Positions 1 through 7,579 are shown, counted from the stretch's first letter. The stretch is DNA of 14,840 nt from CAXQRU01 sp964226685 (GCA_964226685.1 CAXQRU010000044.1:1-14840), one strand, 5' to 3'. Notes: generated by a model not told the origin, from the sequence alone. Program-made: numbers and translations.

Positions 1-1
1 A

Positions 2-1156
2 TTGCAAGAAGAGCAAGCAAAAAAATTAGAAGTTCTAAAAAAAGAATTATTTTCTCTTAACCAAGAAAATGCCAAGTTAGCAACCCAGCGATCTTTCTTT
101 GGCTTTGGTGGAGTAAAGCAAGAAGCCAAAGAGCAAATTGCCTCTAATGAAGTGCTGCTGCAAAGTAAAAAAGTTGAGCTGGATAAGCTTGCTAAAGAAA
201 TCGAGCTGAATAAAAACTTCTCTCGTGAAACAGAGTTTTCAGAATACGCCAATGATAAGGCCAAGTTGCGTGAGCTTTTAGATATTTCTTCTGAAGAGCA
301 CAAGCAACGTCAAGAAGCGCTGGTGACTTCTGCCACCGCTTTTGTGAACAATACAGAAGCTCGAGTGGCCAAAGTCCTCAATCATTTTGGTGGTATGAAT
401 GACCAAATTGATAGACTGACCGATGCCAACTTTCAAATGCGTAGCATGTATGCCATTTTGAATGAAGCGACTAAAGAGTCTGGTGATTTAAACCAATCAA
501 GACGCGAAGAATTGTCTAAAGATCTTGAAACTGAGGGTGAAATTGCTCGTCTAGATCGTGAAGAAAAATTGCGCCATCTTGAGGCTCATATCACTGCTTT
601 AGGTAAGTCGGATATTGATACCACACGAGTTCTCGCCGAATTAACCCAAGCGGGTCAACGTGTACGCTCGATGAAAGAAAACAATGATCAACAAGTGGCT
701 AAAACTCGTGCTTTACACACGTCTGGTGTGGCTGGTGTTGCCGATCAGCTCAGTACAGTGTTACAAGCTGTATCCTCGGCTGCATTGGGAGAGGCTTCGG
801 CTATGGCTCAAATGTCACTTGAGCGTATGACTGATCACACCAAAGATATTACCGCCAAAGAAGCATTCCGAGTGGCTATGGGGCATCAAGCCATTAATGA
901 TGAGCTGAAAAAAGCGCTGGGTGATCTTGAGCAATTTGGTGATGTGGTTCGTACCACCCGCGAAATCACGCGCGAAGGACTTCAAGAAAACCGACAAATT
1001 CTTGAGCAAATGGAGCAATCTGCTGCCAGTGTTCAGGAAGAAATTCGTCGAGCTTCGGGCGTGGCGGCTGATGTTGCTGCAGGCCGTGGTGGCGTCAAAG
1101 CTGATGAGGCTGAACAGCCAGCGGTTAATCGTCCAAGCTTATTTGATCTGAAATAA
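2..1156 (+). CDS. Coiled-coil protein, probably 5'-truncated by the window edge
   Basis: This is an almost entirely helical, highly charged protein of at least 384 residues, with no cysteine, no tryptophan and no membrane segment. A short Phe/Gly patch (FFGFGG, residues 32-37) interrupts the N-terminal helix. Long Glu/Lys/Gln-rich heptad-like stretches follow at about 40-125, 160-235 and 295-350, and the tail is Ala/Gly-rich, ending in RPSLFDLK. The first usable codon is a TTG at base 2 with nothing visible upstream, so the true start probably lies outside the window. I do not recognise the family. The long helical layout recalls PspA/ESCRT-III-like and TelA-like proteins, but I see no diagnostic motif and that comparison is inference. 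It lies directly upstream of a ClpB-like ATPase gene on the same strand, so the two are probably co-transcribed and the protein may be the ATPase's substrate or polymer partner. Confidence 0.75.
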   Translation: MQEEQAKKLEVLKKELFSLNQENAKLATQRSFFGFGGVKQEAKEQIASNEVLLQSKKVELDKLAKEIELNKNFSRETEFSEYANDKAKLRELLDISSEEHKQRQEALVTSATAFVNNTEARVAKVLNHFGGMNDQIDRLTDANFQMRSMYAILNEATKESGDLNQSRREELSKDLETEGEIARLDREEKLRHLEAHITALGKSDIDTTRVLAELTQAGQRVRSMKENNDQQVAKTRALHTSGVAGVADQLSTVLQAVSSAALGEASAMAQMSLERMTDHTKDITAKEAFRVAMGHQAINDELKKALGDLEQFGDVVRTTREITREGLQENRQILEQMEQSAASVQEEIRRASGVAADVAAGRGGVKADEAEQPAVNRPSLFDLK

Positions 1157-1172
1157 TTAACTCCGATACTTT

Positions 1173-1194
1173 GGTGGCTTCTTATGAGGCCACC
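1173..1194 (+). promoter_or_regulatory. Intercistronic hairpin between the coiled-coil and AAA+ genes
   Basis: GGTGGCTTC (1173-1181) pairs with GAGGCCACC (1186-1194) around a TTAT loop, giving nine base pairs with one G-U wobble. No T tract follows, so it is a poor intrinsic terminator. It more likely modulates mRNA stability or relative expression of the two cistrons. It sits 16 bases after the first stop codon and 18 bases before the AAGGA ribosome site of the next gene. Confidence 0.45.
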
Positions 1195-1226
1195 CATCTT
1201 GACTTATAGAATAAGGATTGTCCCTC

Positions 1227-3416
1227 ATGATGACCCCTAACACTCGTGACTTTTTGATCCCAGGTGAAGAGTACCTTCAGCAGTTCCCGGATTTTACCCT
1301 AGTTGGCAGACAACAAGAATTAAACAATATAACCGGCATATTGATGCGCAAAAGCGCTCATAATGTGTTGATTGTGGGGCCGGGTGGTGTTGGCTGCTCG
1401 TCTCTATGTTTGGGTTTACAAGCCACAAAATCTCAGCCCAATGCCTCGCTCGATATTATTGGTAAGCGCTTCTACTGGTTAGATATTGACGGTTTATTTG
1501 CTTCTGGTGAGCATGGTGTTATCAATGAAAGTTTTCAGCGCTTGGTCAAAATCTTATCGCGTACCGCTCACAAAGATACGGTTTTAGTGATTGAAGATAC
1601 CCGAGTGTTTATTGATGCGGCGCGCACTCATGGCTGTTCGCACTTTATTAACTCAATGATGAGAGAGTTGCGCCGTGGTCGTTTTCAAATGGTATTGGAG
1701 GCGCGTGATGATGATTTGGAAGTGGTGCTAAAAGCTCACCCAGATATTAATCAAATCTTTACGATGGTGGATGTGTTAGAACCTTCATCAGAGGCCTTAA
1801 ACGAAATTGTGACTTATGTAGCCAAAGGTTTGCAATCTTATCATGGGATTGCCATTTCAGAGACCGCGATAGAAACGGCGATTACCTTGACCGATAAATA
1901 CCGTGTGCGTGATTTAAGCCTCAGCCGAGCTCAACCTGAGCGAACCATTAACTTATTAGATCGTGCTTTTGCTACCTATCGGCATCAAGCTCATAGCTGC
2001 CCGCCCAATATCGTGCAATTAGAGCAAAAAATCGAACTTAATCCAGAGAATCGAGAGGCACTTGAGCAGGAAATTAATCAGTTGCGCAGCCAATGGCAGG
2101 AAAGGCAGGAAACACTTAATGAATTTGCCCAAAAACAGCGTCAGGGTGAAGATTTGTTGGTGAACTTAGAGTCTGATTTGGAGGAGCAAATCGAGCGAGA
2201 AAAAGCGCGTGATAAAGAACCTGCTGTCCCTCAAGAAGCTTCATTTTCTAGTTTGTCCTCAAGAATGAGGCAAGCGGGTATGGGCTCTCCTGAAGTTGAG
2301 AGAATTCGTCAAAAAATTAAAGAAGCGGAGCAGGCGATTACTGATAATCGTCAAAAATTCCAAGCATTAACTTCGGTAATCAATGAACAGTTATTGTTAG
2401 ATGAGGCTCAGGTAACCGCAGAGTTTAGCCGAATTTCAGGTATTCCAGCGGATAAACTTAACCAAGATGAGCGGGCAAAATTATTAGGCCTTGAGACGGC
2501 TCTTAAGCAGAGAGTGTTCGGTCAAGATCATGCGATGGATAAGCTTGCTGGAGCGGTTCGAGTTGCTCGGGCGGGTTTGAAAGAGCCCAATAAACCTCAG
2601 TCAGCCTTCTTGTACTGCGGCCCTTCTGGGGTGGGTAAGACCGAGGCGGCCAAAGCGCTAACCTTTGCTTTGATGGGTGATGAGCGCGCATTATTACGCT
2701 TTGACATGTCTGAGTATATGGAAAAGCATGCGGTGGCTAAATTGATAGGTGCACCTCCTGGATACGAAGGTTATGAAGCGGGAGGTATTCTTACCAATTC
2801 AATGCGCAGAAATCCTCACGTCAATATTCTTTTTGATGAAATTGAAAAAGCACATCCCGATGTCTTCAATGTCTTACTGCAGGTTTTGGATGATGGCCGT
2901 TTAACAGATAATCGGGGTTTGACGGTTTCATTTAGCGAAGCCAATATCATCATGACTACCAATATCGGTCAGCCTTACTTTTTGGATAAAAACTTGAGTT
3001 TTGAAGAGGCGAGTGCCCAGACCATGGTAGAACTTGATCAAGTTTATCGTCCGGAATTTTTGAACCGCTTTAATGGCCGTGAAAATATTGTTTGTTTCAA
3101 TCGCTTGGACTTGCCGGTAATCGCTCTGATTGCTCGTCGAGAAATCACCAAAATCAACCAGCGCATACAAGCTCAAGGAAGCGCTCTTAGTGTTTCCATG
3201 TCTGATGAAACCATTATGGCTATTTGTCAGGATAAATATGAGCCAGCCAGGGGTGCAAGGGGCATACCTGGATACTTTAGTGCCAGCATTTACCCAGCGA
3301 TTGCTAATATGATGTTGCAACAGGGAGATGCTTCGGGAGTGATTGAGGTCAGTTATGATGCCAGCTCTCAGGAGCTTTTGGTGGCTGAGCCAGTTTGTGA
3401 ACTTGATCCTGCATAG
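1227..3416 (+). CDS. ClpB-like tandem AAA+ ATPase with degenerate first ATPase domain
   Basis: The 729-residue protein is a Hsp100/Clp-type ATPase without a Clp N-domain. The first AAA+ module (about 24-255) is degenerate. Its P-loop reads GPGGVGCSS (51-59), with Cys57 in place of the nucleotide-binding lysine. The Walker B equivalent is VLVIEDTRVF (119-128), with Glu-Asp swapped, and the pore-loop position reads GEHG without an aromatic. A coiled-coil middle region follows (about 258-390). The second module is canonical: GPSGVGKT (465-472), Walker B Asp537-Glu538, pore loop GYEG (512-515), sensor-1 Asn579, arginine finger Arg614 and sensor-2 GAR (Arg678). I chose ATG 1227 because the AAGGA at 1213-1217 is nine bases upstream, while TTG 1218 abuts it. 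Only the second ring is likely to hydrolyse ATP, giving a protein unfoldase or remodeller. The P element typical of ClpP partners was not seen. It is followed after eight bases by a membrane-protein gene. Confidence 0.9.
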   Translation: MMTPNTRDFLIPGEEYLQQFPDFTLVGRQQELNNITGILMRKSAHNVLIVGPGGVGCSSLCLGLQATKSQPNASLDIIGKRFYWLDIDGLFASGEHGVINESFQRLVKILSRTAHKDTVLVIEDTRVFIDAARTHGCSHFINSMMRELRRGRFQMVLEARDDDLEVVLKAHPDINQIFTMVDVLEPSSEALNEIVTYVAKGLQSYHGIAISETAIETAITLTDKYRVRDLSLSRAQPERTINLLDRAFATYRHQAHSCPPNIVQLEQKIELNPENREALEQEINQLRSQWQERQETLNEFAQKQRQGEDLLVNLESDLEEQIEREKARDKEPAVPQEASFSSLSSRMRQAGMGSPEVERIRQKIKEAEQAITDNRQKFQALTSVINEQLLLDEAQVTAEFSRISGIPADKLNQDERAKLLGLETALKQRVFGQDHAMDKLAGAVRVARAGLKEPNKPQSAFLYCGPSGVGKTEAAKALTFALMGDERALLRFDMSEYMEKHAVAKLIGAPPGYEGYEAGGILTNSMRRNPHVNILFDEIEKAHPDVFNVLLQVLDDGRLTDNRGLTVSFSEANIIMTTNIGQPYFLDKNLSFEEASAQTMVELDQVYRPEFLNRFNGRENIVCFNRLDLPVIALIARREITKINQRIQAQGSALSVSMSDETIMAICQDKYEPARGARGIPGYFSASIYPAIANMMLQQGDASGVIEVSYDASSQELLVAEPVCELDPA

Positions 3417-3424
3417 AGGTTACT

Positions 3425-4135
3425 ATGTCTAACGATGGCAAAGACGATCTTTTAAAAGAAGCTGAATTACTGCAAGAGCAAGTAAGCTCGCCCCAGGCTC
3501 CATCTACTAGAAGGCAAGCTTGGAAAAAGATCCCTGATGCCATCAAGCGTGGCTGGCGACATCGCATTAATATTTTGGGGCCGATACTGAGGCTGTATTG
3601 GCGTTTTTGTAAGAAAGTCTTTAAATGGTTATCTTATAAAAATGGCAGCTTAAGTATACCCAGAGCGTTAGCGGTTTGTGTGGCATTAGTTGTGTTTTCC
3701 TGGACCTTGGTATTGCATGCCATTCCGTTTACGGCCAGGCTCGTTTACGATGTGTCGGCGGTTGAGTTATTCTCCTATCAAGAGGCTTTGATTTTCAGTA
3801 AACCAGAGCAGATTGGTGACACGGGTGTGTACAATGTCTTTGCGTGTAGGCAATCCCCATGTAATGGCAGCACAGATAGCGTCGAATTTCGTATTAGAGA
3901 TAGCATCTGGTTGGATATCAAAAGAGTGTTGACTAAGTTTGATATCCATGATCCCGCTGAAATTGCTGGAGCGTTTTTGTCAGAGGAGAATGCTTGCGTG
4001 ATCACGGCCTATGGCAGAAGGGCGAAACTGTTAGGGTGGTATCCTTATGTCATAAACGCAATATGCAAACCTGTCAACGGCGATAATGGAGAGCAAATCT
4101 TAGAGAATTTGCGTCAGACATTGCTGAATAAATAA
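3425..4135 (+). CDS. Single-pass membrane protein with cysteine-rich periplasmic domain, unknown family
   Basis: This 236-residue protein has an acidic start, a strongly basic and aromatic juxtamembrane stretch (about 29-80), one hydrophobic segment (about 80-103) and a soluble C-terminal domain (about 104-236) with four cysteines: Cys141, Cys146, Cys191 and Cys214. The positive-inside rule puts the N-terminus in the cytoplasm and the cysteine domain in the periplasm, where two disulfides are plausible. I do not recognise the family; the segment around AYGRRAKLLGWYPYV (195-209) looks like the best conserved block. GAGG at 3416-3419 overlaps the stop codon of the ATPase gene and lies five bases from ATG 3425, so translation is probably coupled. 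The context suggests a membrane anchor or envelope sensor for the coiled-coil/AAA+ pair. The gene ends 16 bases from the convergent c-di-GMP regulator. Confidence 0.8.
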   Translation: MSNDGKDDLLKEAELLQEQVSSPQAPSTRRQAWKKIPDAIKRGWRHRINILGPILRLYWRFCKKVFKWLSYKNGSLSIPRALAVCVALVVFSWTLVLHAIPFTARLVYDVSAVELFSYQEALIFSKPEQIGDTGVYNVFACRQSPCNGSTDSVEFRIRDSIWLDIKRVLTKFDIHDPAEIAGAFLSEENACVITAYGRRAKLLGWYPYVINAICKPVNGDNGEQILENLRQTLLNK

Positions 4136-4151
4136 CGGTTTGGAGCCCACT

Positions 4152-5879
4152 TTAGTGGTACCGTCTTCTCGGTTCCCATGAATTACAAGGCTGGCTCCAA
4201 TAAAACCCTTGCCCCTCCGTGCAGTTCAGTTTTCTTAAGTACTCTTCCTGGCTTTTGGTTTCAACGCATTCGGCCACTACGGTCAGTCCTAAAGTTTGTC
4301 CGAGATTAATGATCGCTTTTAATAGCGATTTTTCATGGTGATTACTATTTTCATCACACATAAAGCTACCATCAATTTTTAGAGTATCAATGGGTAATTG
4401 GCTTAAATAGCTTAATGATGAGAAACCTGTGCCAAAGTCATCAATCGCGATCTTAATGCCCAATCGCTTTAAATCTTTTAATTGCTCTCTCACATAATCG
4501 GCATTATCCAGTAAAACACCTTCGGTAATTTCAATCTCTAAATTGTGTCCATTAATACCGTATTTACCGAGTATCTGGATCATATAAGCGGTAAAATTTG
4601 GCTTATTAAATGACTGAGCAGAAACGTTGATGCTAATGCGAATGGTAGGGTCAATTGGGCGCCATTTGATAATTTGTCTGCAGGCTGCAGCAAATACCCA
4701 TTGATCAATTTGTTCTATGAGATCCATACTTTCGGCTAAAGGAATAAATTGATCCGGTGGTATTTCCCCAAGAGTGGGGTGATTCCATCGAATTAAGGCT
4801 TCTACCGATTCAATCTTATTCGTTTGCATGCTGATCCGAGGTTGAAAGAATAACTTGAAGTTATCGTCAGCATTTTTAATGGCTTGTTTAAGACTTTTTT
4901 CTTGGTTGAGACTAAAATTTCTTCGCTCTAGTAAAATATCAGAGAACATGACGAATTGATTGCGACCACTTTCTTTCGCTTCATACATCGCCATGTCCGC
5001 GTGTTGAAGTAGTTGCTCGACTGTTTGGCCGTGATCTGGGAAGCTTGCGGCTCCAATACTGGCGCCAACTTGGCAGCAATGATGGCGAAATGGAATGGGA
5101 ACATTGAGCGTTGTGATAATTTTATTAATGGTAAGATTGAGGTCGTGCCTGGTATGAGTATTTCTTAAAATTAACACAAACTCATCGCCACCAAACCTAG
5201 CAATAGTGTCACTTTCTCTTAATAATTTTTTCATTCGCTCGGCGCTGTATCTAAGAACCTCATCGCCAGCGGTATGCCCCAGTGAGTCATTAATGCTTTT
5301 GAATCGATCTAAGTCGATGAAGCACAATGTGAACTGCTCTTTACTACGCTGTGCTTGTAATATGGCTTGGTTTAGGCGATCAATCAGTAGTAAGCGATTG
5401 GGTAATTTGGTTAGTTGATCGTGATGCGCTAAAAAATATTCTCGATCCCGAGTGCTTTCAAGATTTCTTTTGAGTTGATGCCTCTCAATAGCATGAGCTA
5501 CGGTTTGGTTAATTAGCCTAGAGTCATTGATATAGTCTTTAGAAATGAAATCTTGCGCGCCATATTGAACCGCTTCTAACGCCATGGATTCGTTATTGGT
5601 ATCTGAAAGAACAACAATGGGGGTCTTCAGGGCGATAGACAGCAGCATCTCAATGGTGTCAAGCCCATCAGAATCGGGTAGGTTCATATCTGTAATGATG
5701 ACGTCATACTGCTTGCTTCTTAACAACGGCTTAGCCTTAGTGAGATGATTGACCGTATCTAGGGTATAAGGTGTTGCACTTTTTTGAAGAGCTCTAGTAA
5801 GAGTTAATTGGTCGACTTCGTCATCCTCAATTAACAGTGCATGCCGAGTGTGTTTGGAAGATGTTGACATTAACATCAT
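4152..5879 (-). CDS. Response regulator with GGDEF and EAL domains (c-di-GMP turnover)
   Basis: A 575-residue cytoplasmic protein with three domains. The receiver (about 12-125) has acidic Asp19/Asp20, phosphoacceptor Asp64, Ser92 and Lys114. The GGDEF domain (about 150-315) has an intact RFGGDEF motif (GGDEF at 230-234) and an inhibitory-site RESD at 221-224 with the standard five-residue spacing. The EAL domain (about 330-568) has EALIRW (360-365), SINVSAQSF, the EITEG block, DDFGTGFSS, the LKID lysine, AECVET and GQGF, so all metal-binding and catalytic positions look present. It should be able to make and break c-di-GMP under phosphorylation control; which activity dominates cannot be read from sequence. 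No histidine kinase lies next to it that is obviously its own. ATG 5879 has AGGA four bases upstream, and a second adjacent ATG is possible. A good promoter precedes it at 5907-5934. Confidence 0.95.
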   Translation of the reverse strand: MMLMSTSSKHTRHALLIEDDEVDQLTLTRALQKSATPYTLDTVNHLTKAKPLLRSKQYDVIITDMNLPDSDGLDTIEMLLSIALKTPIVVLSDTNNESMALEAVQYGAQDFISKDYINDSRLINQTVAHAIERHQLKRNLESTRDREYFLAHHDQLTKLPNRLLLIDRLNQAILQAQRSKEQFTLCFIDLDRFKSINDSLGHTAGDEVLRYSAERMKKLLRESDTIARFGGDEFVLILRNTHTRHDLNLTINKIITTLNVPIPFRHHCCQVGASIGAASFPDHGQTVEQLLQHADMAMYEAKESGRNQFVMFSDILLERRNFSLNQEKSLKQAIKNADDNFKLFFQPRISMQTNKIESVEALIRWNHPTLGEIPPDQFIPLAESMDLIEQIDQWVFAAACRQIIKWRPIDPTIRISINVSAQSFNKPNFTAYMIQILGKYGINGHNLEIEITEGVLLDNADYVREQLKDLKRLGIKIAIDDFGTGFSSLSYLSQLPIDTLKIDGSFMCDENSNHHEKSLLKAIINLGQTLGLTVVAECVETKSQEEYLRKLNCTEGQGFYWSQPCNSWEPRRRYH

Positions 5880-5906
5880 TTTATCCTGCAGATGATACTA
5901 TCTGTG

Positions 5907-5934
5907 AGTATACGACAAAAAACCTAGCTGTAAA
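5907..5934 (-). promoter_or_regulatory. Sigma-70-type promoter for the GGDEF-EAL gene
   Basis: On the minus strand, TTTACA (5929-5934) and TATACT (5907-5912) are separated by 16 bases, five of six matches to each consensus hexamer. The predicted transcript start is near 5900, giving a leader of about 20 bases that contains the AGGA ribosome site. Confidence 0.6.
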
Positions 5935-6087
5935 CTCGGATGTTTAAAAAAATTGACACTATGAGGCTTTTAGTGAAGGAATGATGTTTTTGGTGATGAT
6001 TTTGTGTGATCTTAACGGCTTTTATCATCATATTTTTGGGTTTTGTAGGTTCCAAATGTGGAAAGAATAAGAAAGAGTTATTGACTG
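5935..6087. other. Central part of the divergent intergenic region, nothing clear
   Basis: The gap between the c-di-GMP regulator and the kinase gene is 308 bases. This middle part is T-rich on the plus strand. It holds a TTGACA at 5953-5958 with no acceptable -10 at normal spacing and a second one-off, TTGACT at 6081-6086. I see no ORF, RNA gene or strong inverted repeat in it. Confidence 0.5.
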
Positions 6088-6122
6088 TGAGCTAAGCACT
6101 GAGCAATCGGTTATAGTAGAAT
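6088..6122 (+). promoter_or_regulatory. Candidate activator direct repeat and -10 region for the baeSR-like operon
   Basis: TGAGC occurs at 6088-6092 and again at 6100-6104, twelve bases apart on the same face of the helix. Just downstream lie overlapping -10-like hexamers, TATAGT (6112-6117) and TAGAAT (6117-6122), with no good -35. Tandem direct repeats about one turn apart next to a -35-less promoter are typical of OmpR-family regulators, so this could be the autoregulatory site of the BaeR-like protein encoded downstream. This is inference. Confidence 0.35.
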
Positions 6123-6131
6123 CAGAAATAA

Positions 6132-6157
6132 TTAATCCCTACTATTTTAGGGGTTAA
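6132..6157 (+). promoter_or_regulatory. Leader hairpin covering a Shine-Dalgarno sequence
   Basis: Bases 6132-6141 (TTAATCCCTA) pair with 6148-6157 (TAGGGGTTAA) around the loop CTATTT: ten base pairs with one G-U wobble. The right arm contains AGGGG (6149-6153), the only good ribosome-binding sequence before the kinase gene. It sits five bases from an ATG at 6159. The fold would hide that site. No T tract follows, so it is not a normal terminator. Confidence 0.5.
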
Positions 6158-6158
6158 A

Positions 6159-6197
6159 ATGTTTATATTTATCTGTGTTAAAAATCGATGGCTCTAG
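6159..6197 (+). CDS. Putative 12-codon leader ORF overlapping the kinase start
   Basis: ATG 6159 lies five bases after AGGGG and opens a 12-codon frame (MFIFICVKNRWL) that ends at TAG 6195-6197. The kinase ATG (6188-6190) lies inside the last codons in another frame and has no ribosome site of its own. The leader could therefore load ribosomes for the kinase by coupled re-initiation, and the hairpin at 6132-6157 would gate both. The peptide itself looks unremarkable. Expression is not shown by the sequence. Confidence 0.35.
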   Translation: MFIFICVKNRWL

Positions 6198-7579
6198 CAA
6201 TTCGTCACAAATTAACTTTGGCATTTGCCAGTTTGTCCTTGCTCATAGCGGGCATTGCTTTTGTTGCCATACTCTATAGTTTTCGCTCAGGATTTCTTGG
6301 TTATCTCAATGAGTTGCGATTATCTAGCTTAACGCAAACCCATCAATCTTTATCTCAGAAAATTCAAACGCAGAAGCAATGGCAACGTTTAGCCAATGAT
6401 CGAAGATATTGGCATAATATTATATTGCCGAGTGAAGACGAAAATCAGTATTTGCCGCCTCCAGAGAGAGGGCCACCACCCATTGACGGGAGTTTTCCTC
6501 CGCGTAAGCCTTTCTTATTATTAAATGCCAATAAGCAATCCATTTATGGTCGTTTTAAGAAAGAGGATCAGTTACTGTTATTGCCTATCCAAGTTGACGG
6601 TCAAGTGATGGGGTATCTTGGTTTGAAGAAGTTAGAACGAGCAGATGCCAGTATTGATCAACTATTTATTGCGCAGCAAACCCGTTACTTTATTGTCATC
6701 ATTATTATTGCCTGTCTTTTATCATTGATATTGGCTTTTATTTTGGCAAGAAAAATGTCAGTTCCCTTGCAAAAACTGGTGTTGGCAATGAATCGATTAA
6801 TGAAGCGGGATTATGATATTCGTATTGATTATCAAGCCAGTGATGAAATAGGTGTTTTGGCTCAAGCATTTAATCAGCTATCAAGATCACTGGCAGACAA
6901 TGAGCAATCTCAGCAACAATGGATAGCCGATATTTCTCACGAGTTAAGAACACCGCTAAGTACATTAAAAGGGGAGTTGGAAGCTCTCCAAGACGGAGTC
7001 AGACAATTGTCAATCGATTCTATCCACTCCTTGCATGAGGATGTGTTACGGTTACAAAAGATAGTCGATGATTTGCATCAATTGAGTTTATCGGATTTGG
7101 GAGCAATGCGATATCAGTTTGATGAAGTTCCGCTATCGAGTATGTTTAATGGCTTGTTTAAGCAACATCAATCTCAGTTAAACGGAATACTATATGATGT
7201 AATCGATACGGGAGCAGCCTCAGTTTATGGGGATAGAAATCGTTTACATCAACTGTTTAGTAATTTGCTGCAAAATAGTATTCGTTACACTGATAAGCCC
7301 GGTTCTATTCGCGTTACCATTTATGAAAATTCTAATTGCGTGAATGTTCTTTGGGAGGATAGTGCTCCAGGTGTGTCTTCAGATCATTTAGACAGAATTT
7401 TTGACCGGCTCTATCGAGAGGAAAAATCCAGAAATCGTCAGCGTGGGGGGAGTGGTCTGGGCTTATCGATTTGTAAAGCTATTGTCGATGCTCACGGCGG
7501 CCATATTTTAGCTCGTTCCACGCCACTAGGCGGCATAGCAATCCATATTGATTTACCTAAAGCAAAGGTATTCTCATGA
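6188..7579 (+). CDS. baeS: BaeS-like sensor histidine kinase
   Basis: This 463-residue inner-membrane kinase senses the periplasm and phosphorylates the regulator encoded next. TM1 spans about 9-32. The periplasmic sensor (about 33-165) contains a Pro-rich loop near 90-108. TM2 spans about 167-188 and a HAMP domain follows (about 188-240). The H-box is ADISHELRTPLS with His251. The ATPase domain has an N-box at Asn363 (NLLQNSIRYT), a G1 motif DSAPGV (391-396) and a G2 motif GGSGLGL (420-426). All catalytic motifs are present. The start is forced: TAA at 6179-6181 is in frame just upstream and ATG 6188 is the first start, yet it has no Shine-Dalgarno (see leader ORF). The stop overlaps the next gene in ATGA. 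Assignment to BaeS rests on the BaeR-like partner and Spy-like gene downstream; the sensor domain itself is divergent. Confidence 0.9.
   Translation: MALAIRHKLTLAFASLSLLIAGIAFVAILYSFRSGFLGYLNELRLSSLTQTHQSLSQKIQTQKQWQRLANDRRYWHNIILPSEDENQYLPPPERGPPPIDGSFPPRKPFLLLNANKQSIYGRFKKEDQLLLLPIQVDGQVMGYLGLKKLERADASIDQLFIAQQTRYFIVIIIIACLLSLILAFILARKMSVPLQKLVLAMNRLMKRDYDIRIDYQASDEIGVLAQAFNQLSRSLADNEQSQQQWIADISHELRTPLSTLKGELEALQDGVRQLSIDSIHSLHEDVLRLQKIVDDLHQLSLSDLGAMRYQFDEVPLSSMFNGLFKQHQSQLNGILYDVIDTGAASVYGDRNRLHQLFSNLLQNSIRYTDKPGSIRVTIYENSNCVNVLWEDSAPGVSSDHLDRIFDRLYREEKSRNRQRGGSGLGLSICKAIVDAHGGHILARSTPLGGIAIHIDLPKAKVFS

Noticed and set aside
1218..1226. TTG 1218 as start of the AAA+ gene
   Set aside because: The AAGGA site ends directly at this codon, leaving no spacing; ATG 1227 has a nine-base spacing and is the better start.
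2928..3320. 130-codon open frame on the minus strand inside the AAA+ gene
   Set aside because: It lies fully antisense to the strongly conserved second ATPase domain, has no ribosome site or recognisable domain, and is explained as a shadow frame.
4140..4200. Inverted repeat TTGGAGCC/GGCTCCAA with a nested CCAC-TTTA-GTGG at the convergent junction
   Set aside because: The outer arms are 45 bases apart and mostly inside coding sequence, the inner stem has only four pairs, and there is no T tract on either strand; too weak to call a terminator.
5953..5958. TTGACA as a -35 box for the kinase operon
   Set aside because: No acceptable -10 hexamer occurs 15-19 bases downstream.
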